From: Anaeromyces robustus
Lineage: Eukaryota; Neocallimastigomycota; Neocallimastigomycetes; Neocallimastigales; Neocallimastigaceae
Assembly: GCA_002104895.1 (NCBI GenBank)
Contig: MCFG01000484.1
Coordinates: 1 to 25,000 of the forward strand
Reading direction: 5' to 3'
DNA: 25,000 nucleotides
Under the pieces are notes generated by a model, which was given only the letters and a program-made list of their open reading frames with translations, did no database searches and was not told where the DNA came from. A program made the position numbers and the translations under genes. Positions 17,841 through 25,000 of this stretch are shown here, one piece after another; position 1 is the stretch's first letter; the number at the start of each line of letters is the position of its first letter.

Positions 17841-19856
17841 ATGCAAACATTCTATGGTTTTGTACAAACTACCAATGATGCTTTACTTTTATTTGAAGCA
17901 TGCCGTATTGGTAAACTTAAGCGTATCCAAAGACGTTTATCTGAATCTGAACGTTTATCTCAAGTAGTTTCTGGTTCAGTTTTTATTTGGGATGAAGAAG
18001 AATCTGGAATAAAGCGTTGGACTGATGGTAAAACTTGGTCTCCATCTAGAATTCACGGTTCTTTCTTAATATATAAGGTAAAGAAAAAAATTAAAATATA
18101 ATAATAATAATAGTATTAATAATAATAATAATAATAATAATAAAAATAAAAATGATAATAATAATAATAATTAAAAATAATATAAACATTTATTTCAAAA
18201 TTTTAATAATATATTTATAATTCAATAATTTTCCTTTTTAATTAAAAAAAAAGGAAATGGAACCAACAAGTAAAAGAAAGAATATTAATAATTCTGGAAA
18301 TGAAGAAGCACCTTCTGGTGTTAAAGAAGACGGTTTAATAAAAAAAGCTTTATCTATTTGTACTGCTAATAATAAAAGACAACATTTAGTTTCATATTAT
18401 TCTAGAGAAGATTTTGACAATGCAAGATTACCAATTCCTTCTGAATTACATGAATATACAAGTATAAGTATTCCAAGTGAATTGTATCCAGAATTCGTAC
18501 CAGAAACTGTTCCAACTGTTAATGGTTCGATGGGTTATTTCTATTGTGATCCAAATGTTAGAGGTATTGAAGGACAACAAGCAGCTCAGGCTCATAGACA
18601 AGCTCAATATCCACAATTGGCATTACCATCTACTGAAAGTTAGTATATTAAATAATATAATATAATAATATTTAAAGAAAATAATTTAAAAGAAAAATAA
18701 TGGTATTGATTTATACAAAATTATTAAATTTCTTTTTTTTTTTTAATTTATATTTTATTGTAAAATTTCCATCATTTGTTTTATTATTGCTTTTTTTTTT
18801 ATTTTAATCCATTTAATTATTCAATTTTTTTTTTAAAATAAACTAGTTGTTAATGTTCAACCAACAGCTAATGCAGCAGATTATGAAAGAGAAATATATC
18901 AACATAATATTCATTATCGTACTCCACCATCAAATGATTATCAACAAAATCAACATTCTTCATACCAACATACACAAAATTATCAATCTCGTGCTCCATC
19001 ACCACGTTATTTAGATAATCAACCAACACCACCAGTAGAAGGTTGGGGTGTAGATAGATATTCATACCGTGCTTCAGTAGGACATCATCATTATGCTGAA
19101 CGTTCTCATCCATACGCACGTCCACCACTTATTCCAAATAGAATTAGTGCTGGTCAAGCCTATGGAAGAGAACAATATTTACCACCATCACCGACTTCAC
19201 ATGCTAGAAATGTTTACCCAGGTTATTCCTTATCACCAACATCACGTTCAGCTAATCGTATTCCTCAACAAGCTGCTTACCCACAAGGTGTATATAATCA
19301 TTCACGTCGTTCTAGTGGTAATCAATCTATTCCTCCATCACCTGTATCTAATCAACATTTACGTCAAAGTAATGGTACAGTTAATCCAGCTGCTACTTCA
19401 GAAGAAACTTCTGATCAAAGTTGCTCAGATAATAGATTTGTATTACCTCCACCATTAAATATTCAAAATACCATGGTAGAAAGTAGCTCAAGTTCATCTT
19501 ACTTCCCATCAAATACTATGATAAAACCATTAAATAGTAGTGGTGCTGCAACTGGTGCTGTTAGTGCTAATCCAGATAATAATCAAAACTTACCACCATC
19601 ACCATCTCAATCACAATCTATTACTGTTACTACTTCTGTTCCACAAGCTAATATTAATGATTCTTTAAGTCAAGCTTCATCAGCGGCAGCTGCTCAATCC
19701 TCTGTTGCTCAACAAGTCAATACAAGTGGTGTTAATGATTCTGTTAAAAATGTAGCTAATATTACACTTCCACCATTACCTTATACCAAAATGGCTACAA
19801 CTCAACAAGTAACGACTAATACTCTTTCTTCTTTCAGTGATATTCGAAATGTATAA
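17841..19856 (+). CDS. WOPR-domain (Gti1/Pac2, Wor1/Ryp1 family) transcription regulator
   Basis: Exons 17841-18077, 18254-18638 and 18847-19856 join in frame to 543 residues. The N-terminus carries both halves of the WOPR DNA-binding fold. The first is at residues 3-79: TFYGFVQTTNDALLLFEACR, then RRLS at 31-34, GSVFIWDEEESGIKRWTDG and the signature GKTWSPSRIHGSF. The second is at about 107-150: LIKKALSI, HLVSYYSREDF and RLPIPSEL. A short KRK-bearing linker separates them. Residues from about 170 on are disordered and rich in Gln, Ser, Pro and His, with several SP/TP sites (PSPR, PSPT, LSPT, PSPV), as usual for this family. Known: members such as Wor1, Ryp1, Mit1, Gti1, Pac2 and Sge1 bind DNA and control morphological switching, sexual development or virulence-related programmes in other fungi. 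The target process here is unknown. The start is well placed: FYG begins a few residues after Met in relatives, and the ATG has an A-rich context. RRLS also fits a PKA consensus, though in this fold it may be structural. Confidence 0.95.
18078..18253 (+). other. Intron 1 of the WOPR gene
   Basis: The donor is GTAAAG after AAG and the acceptor is AAAAAAAAAG; 176 bases, phase 0. It separates the two WOPR half-domains (SFLIYK then EMEPTSKRK). It contains an AAT-rich run near 18112-18172. Confidence 0.93.
18639..18846 (+). other. Intron 2 of the WOPR gene
   Basis: The donor is GTTAGT within the AGT codon and the acceptor is AAACTAG; 208 bases, phase 1, regenerating an Ile codon (A/TT). It joins the WOPR exon to the long Gln/Ser/Pro-rich exon (PSTE-I-VNVQPTANA). 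Without it the frame stops at TAG 18641-18643. Confidence 0.9.
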
Positions 19857-21011
19857 ATAAAAATAAAAATAAAACTAAAACAAAATTAAATTATATAAAA
19901 ACCATCACCAACAAATTAAAAAATAAATAAATATAAAAAAAAAGTATATATAAATAACATGAATTTAAATTATAAGTAGTTTAAATTTTTTTTTTTCAAG
20001 CAATAAATTATAATAATATACAGCAACAATAAAATTTATGATAAGATTTGAAGTAAAACATTAAATCAATCAAGAATAAGAAAGAAAAATCTTTTTTTTT
20101 TTTCTTTTATATTATCTTATTTATATATTTTTTTTATTTCCTTTTTTTTTTTTTTTATAATTATTTCCTTTTTTTTTTTTTTAAATAATATTTATTTTAT
20201 TTATTATATATTTTTTATTTTTTTTTTTATTTTACCCAGTTTTATTTATATATAATACATTTAAGATTAAAAAGTAATACTATAAATTATGAAAAAAAGA
20301 AAAGAAAAGAAAAAAAAAAATAACAATAATTGTTAAAGACTATATATATATTTTTTAAATCAATATTAATAATTATTGGTAATTTTTTTTTTAAATGGTA
20401 TTAGTATATATAAATATTTGATTTCATATAAATATTCATATATATTTTAAATAATTTTATTAAAAAAAAAAAGGAAATAAAAAAAAAAAAAAAAAAAAAA
20501 GAAAAAAATGTAAAGAAGGTAATATAGAAAAAAAAAAAAAAAAGAAAAGACATGGAAAAGAGAATTCTTTTTTATATATAACTATTAAAAATCTTTAGGC
20601 TTTTTTTATACATTTTTTTAAAGAAAGAAAGAGTTCAAAAAAAAAAAAGGAAAAAGAATCATAATAATAGAAGAAAAAAAAAAAGAAATCTATTTATTTT
20701 ACCAATATATAATAATTCTTTTTCCTTTTTTTTTTTTATGTATATATATATATATTATAACATATATATATAGTAAATATAACATTTTTTTTATTCTTAT
20801 ATATATATAAATTTATTCTTTTTCTTTTTTTTTTTTAATTATTTTCATTATTTAATAATATAGTATATAATATAATATAATATAAAATAATATAATATAA
20901 TATAAATATAATTATTTGGGCATGATGGTCAAAATTTTAACAAATTTTAAGTAAAAATAAAATAAATAAAAATTTGAATTCAACAATTAAAATATATATA
21001 TTTATATAAAA

Positions 21012-21046
<35 letters not shown>

Positions 21047-21262
21047 CAACCATAAGAAATATTCAATATTTTATTTTATATATAAATTTATTAATAATTA
21101 TTAAAAACACACACACACCATGAATTTATAAATAAATATTTTTTAATCATTTTTTATATATATATATTCCATTATTTTCTTTTTTTCATTTAAAAACATT
21201 GTCATTTTTTTTTTTAAAATATATATATAATTTCAGTAATATATATTAATTTATAATATAAA

Positions 21263-21297
<35 letters not shown>

Positions 21298-22404
21298 AAA
21301 AAGAAAGAAAAGAAAAGTGTTAAGTCAAAATAAAATAAAAAATATTTAGTGTTTATATTAAGGAAATGATTATTATTATTAAAATTACATAGTAAGATAA
21401 CATATTATAGAATAAATAGTAATTATAAATTTAATAATGTAAATATATATTTTTAAAAATTTTTCTTTTATTTTTTTTTTTTTTTTTTTTAGTAATGATT
21501 AAATAATTAATAACAGAAAAATAATATAATAATAATAATCTAGACAATAAAATATATTATTGTTAAAAAAGAAATTTTTTTTTTTTTAATAAAACCATAT
21601 TTAATAAATAAATATATGAATATATTTAATTAAATCAATAATAAAAGATTATAATTAAAATATATTAAACTTTATATATTATATATCTAAAAAAAAATAG
21701 AAAAAAGAAAAAGAATAAAAATATAATAAATAATTAAATTTAATTAAATTAAAAAAAAAATATATATATAATATTATTAATATATTTCTATTTTGTATTA
21801 TTTTATATTTTATATTTTATATAAAGTTTTAGATATCAATTTATTAATTTATAATAATTAAATTATTAATTTGATGATTAAATTTTTTCAATAAATTTCT
21901 TATTATAGACTAATTAAATTTTAAATTTTTTAAAATCAAATTTATATTATAAATATTATAATATATTGAAAATATATTTAAAAATTCCATAAAATAAAAT
22001 AAAATATATAGATAGATTAATATTATTTAATATATATCATGTAATTAATTTTTTTTATTTATAATTAATTATTAAAATTTTTTCAATATATTCAAATATA
22101 ATATAATATATAATATATAGAAACTTTAAAACAATAAACAAAAAATAAAAAAAACAAACAAAACAAAAAACAAACAAAAAAGAACATAATTAATAATATA
22201 TTAATAAATATATTATTAAATATATTAATAAATATATAATATATATGATGAGAATTAATAATGAATATATCATATCTTTTAAATTATCTTATTTTTACTG
22301 TAACAGAATTAATTATTTATTTAAATTTTTAATATTTATATTAAAAATTGGATAAAGTGGGTTTTTTTTTTTTTTAATATTTATTTTTTATAGTTTTTTT
22401 TTTT
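19857..22404. other. 3' flank of the WOPR gene: homopolymer-rich DNA
   Basis: No gene seen. The region is pyrimidine-rich (T/C runs) at about 20090-20230, then purine-rich (A/G runs) at about 20290-20690. A32 lies at 21014-21045, A31 at 21265-21295, and a short CA run at about 21107-21118. The 3' UTR and poly(A) site of the WOPR gene are presumably at the start but cannot be placed. Confidence 0.7.
21014..21295. repeat. Two long poly(A) tracts, A32 and A31
   Basis: Pure A runs at 21014-21045 and 21265-21295 are the longest homopolymers I noticed. They start 251 bases apart. The sequence between them does not obviously repeat the sequence before the first, so I do not call insertion units. 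Confidence 0.85.
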
Positions 22405-22504
22405 TTACTATGGATAATTTTTATTTTTCAAAATATTTATTTACTAGGGATAATTTTTATTTTTTCAAAATATTTATTTACTATAGATAATTTTTATTTT
22501 CTAA
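22405..22504. repeat. 36/37-bp tandem repeat, nearly three copies
   Basis: Units starting TTACTA at 22405, 22441 and 22478 share TTACTA, GATAATTTTTATTTT and CAAAATATTTAT. The third is incomplete and changes after TATTTT. The first three bases after TTACTA differ between copies (TGG, GGG, TAG). Confidence 0.92.
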
Positions 22505-23520
22505 TATGATTTTATTATTAGTGAATGTTAATAATTATACAATTTATTCTGACTATAAATAATATTTATACATATAAATAAATATATATACATATAAATA
22601 TATATTAAATAATTAAATATATAAATATTCACAATTATTTAATTATATTATTTCATTATTATTTTTCAATTATTTATATTTATTATAATAAAAATTTTTT
22701 AAATTAATATATTTATTAATATATATAAAAACATCATTAATTATTCTTTTTTTTAATATATTTTTATAATATTATAGAATATATTATAATTAGTATTATT
22801 TATTTTGATTTAATATATTAATGATTTTGTAATATAATTTAATATATATAAAATCTAAGTTTTTATTTAATTTTTTTAAGTCATTAAAATTTAACTATTT
22901 AATTAATTAAAATTTATATTGAGAAAAAATAATTAATTATTATTTTTTCCTAGTATTGTTCTTTTTTTTATATCAATTACATCATATTTAAAATATAATA
23001 TATCATTATATATTTTAATATATATTGAATTCTATTTAATTCAATATAATTAAAAAATACTTTATATAATATTAAAGTTTTTTTTTTCCATCTTTTTTTT
23101 TTTTATTCTATTATTATTTAATATATGATTTGTCCATATAATCTAGCCTGTATTGTTTTATTATTTAGGTGAAATAATGGTGGCAAATTTTTTTATTTAT
23201 TTTTTTAACCGGAATATTAAAATTTAGTAAATTATTTGTAATGTTACCAGATTTTAAATAATTTTTACCAGAAATAAAAATATTATACTATTATATAATT
23301 ATTCCAAATAAGTAGCATATAATTTACTAAAAAAATAAAATAAAATAAAATAAATGGATAATTATTATCACGTCATTTATATTAAAAATTCATAAAAAAA
23401 TTTTTAATAATTAATTTATTATGTATTTATTATTTTATTTATAAAAACCTATTAATACATTATAATTATAATATTTATTAATAGAAAATTTATAAATGAA
23501 AATGAATGAATATATATAAT

Positions 23521-23521
<1 letters not shown>

Positions 23522-23568
<47 letters not shown>

Positions 23569-23570
23569 AT
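23522..23570 (-). repeat. (TAAA)12 microsatellite
   Basis: Twelve TAAA units, A-rich on the + strand like the other arrays to the right of 14.3 kb. Confidence 0.92.
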
Positions 23571-24467
23571 ATTCAGTTATAATGATTATAATAATACTAA
23601 TATTAATAGTAGTACTAATAGTAACAATGACAGCAATAATAATAATTATATAGTGATATTTTTTTTTGTTATATCATTAAAAAAAATGGAAACTTTGATT
23701 CTAATTTTTTTTTTAATAATTTTTTTTGGTGTAACTTCAAATTAATATATACCAATATAAAGCCAAAAAATCATACATAAACCAAAACATATACATATAT
23801 ATATGTATGTTATATAATATATAATATATGTTATAAATAAGTATCCACATATAAAAGTTTTTTAAATAAAGTATATATGATATTAATTATTCTGTAATGT
23901 ATTTTTTTTATTATTATTTATAAAAGGATGAAAAAAAAAAAAAAAAACTTAATCATAATTATTTAATTATTTTATAAAATATTTTTTTAAAAAGTATAAA
24001 ATAGATTTAATAATAGAAAATGTTAATAATTATCCACTTTTTATTTTAAGATTTTTAAAGAATTTCCAAAGTATATAGTATATATAGTATATATAGTATA
24101 TATAATATTTAATATTTTTTATTGTAGAAATGTGAAAATAATATAACTAGAATTTTTTTTCTGTATATTAATAAATTAAAATAATAATTATAATAATTAA
24201 GAGCCAATACTAATAATAATTATTATATATTATAAATTATAAAATAATTAATTATAAATTTCTATAATTAAATAGTAACGAGATAATTTTTTATACTTTC
24301 GGAATTTGAAATTTACAGATTATTATTATTTTTTTTTTCATTTTATATAATTAATATTAATATCTACTTTATATAGTATAATTAATTTAATTAACTAATA
24401 AGTAAAAATTAAAATCATGTTTAAAACAATTATTAAATAAATTTTTTAAGAAAAAAAAATTTTTTTT

Positions 24468-24490
24468 CCCGGTTTATTTGCGGGTTTATT
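24468..24490. other. GC-bearing mini-element (CCCG/CGGG, GGTTTATT twice)
   Basis: CCCG at 24468-24471 and CGGG at 24481-24484 can pair around a 9-base loop. GGTTTATT is also repeated directly (24471-24478 and 24483-24490). It is an isolated GC cluster in near-pure A/T DNA. Function unknown. Confidence 0.6.
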
Positions 24491-25000
24491 AAAGCTACTA
24501 TAAAAATATAGTAAAATTACTTTTTGAATTTATGTAGATGATATTTTAAATAAAACATGTTCTTTTAATTATTTTATTTAATATGAAAAGTAGTATAGAA
24601 TATAATATATATATTTTTATTAAAAGATTTGCAGCCACTTTGAAAAAAAAATTACAAAAAAAAAAAAAAAAAAAAAAAAGAAATTATTAAATGAGAAATA
24701 ATAATAATTTTTTTTTTTTTGATTTAAAGAATTTTAGAATATTAAAATTTTGATTTATTAAACATTACTATATATGGTATAATTATAGCTTAAATTTTTT
24801 AACTTTAATATATTAATAATCATATATCAATTTAATTAAATGAATTATTTAAAAAAAAGATATGATGGATAAAGGTAGTACAATTTGATTTGTATTAGAT
24901 TATAATAAACTGTAGTCTAATAATATTAATATACAATAATATACAAAAAATATATTGATGTATATATATATTAACTGTTTTTCTAATATTAATTATTATA

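Larger units (their letters stand above)
22505..25000. other. Gene-free A/T DNA to the window end
   Basis: No gene or structural RNA is seen. Items noted: a slightly less A/T-pure segment at about 23130-23320 with TTACCAGA twice (23244-23251 and 23265-23272), (TAAA)12 at 23522-23570, a GTATATATA-type repeat near 24071-24105, and a CCCG/CGGG element at 24468-24490. Confidence 0.7.

Noticed and set aside
18477-19458. Alternative frames inside the WOPR gene (18477-18665 +, 18868-19128 -, 19093-19458 +)
   Set aside because: They overlap exons whose correct frame continues through the splice sites as one protein; these frames are low-complexity His/Leu/Val shadows.
21014-21295. Poly(A) tracts as tails of retroposed genes or SINEs
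   Set aside because: No recognisable element body, target-site duplication or coding remnant precedes either tract; homopolymers are common throughout this DNA.

Overview
The window comes from an extremely AT-rich nuclear genome with spliceosomal introns (GTAAGT-like donors, AG acceptors), long Asn and Gln tracts in a coding sequence, and kilobases of nearly pure A/T intergenic DNA full of ATTT and AAT microsatellites. One of its two genes encodes a WOPR-domain (Wor1/Ryp1/Gti1/Pac2) regulator, a fungus-specific family. Together these point to an anaerobic gut fungus (Neocallimastigomycota) rather than another AT-rich, Asn-rich lineage such as Dictyostelium or Plasmodium. The assignment is inferred from composition and family distribution, not from a database match. 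Layout: (1) 1-6770, + strand: the main visible part of a large ankyrin-repeat, coiled-coil and Asn/Gln-rich protein gene in at least four exons (to 407, 669-829, 933-1295, 1530-6770). Two of its introns consist largely of perfect ATTT microsatellites. Its 5' end is uncertain and may lie before the window. (2) 6771-17840: about 11 kb with no recognisable gene, tRNA or rRNA. It is A/T DNA with many microsatellites, one strong GC-bearing hairpin (10326-10357), a T21A15 tract (14214-14249), and a slightly more complex segment (about 17415-17640) just before the next gene. (3) 17841-19856, + strand: a complete three-exon gene for a 543-residue WOPR transcription regulator. (4) 19857-25000: about 5 kb of A/T DNA with long homopolymers, a 36/37-bp tandem repeat and a small GC-bearing element near 24468, and no gene seen. 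Both genes are on the + strand and about 11 kb apart. Nothing shows that they work together. The WOPR protein should be a nuclear DNA-binding regulator; the ankyrin protein looks like a scaffold of unknown partner. The points most worth following are regulatory: the long gene-free region before the WOPR gene holds several exact matches to the published Wor1-type core TTAAAGTTT, plus a very unusual GACGCGAC block and an inverted repeat about 350-420 bp before the start codon. I found no defence system, transposase, CRISPR array or biosynthetic cluster.
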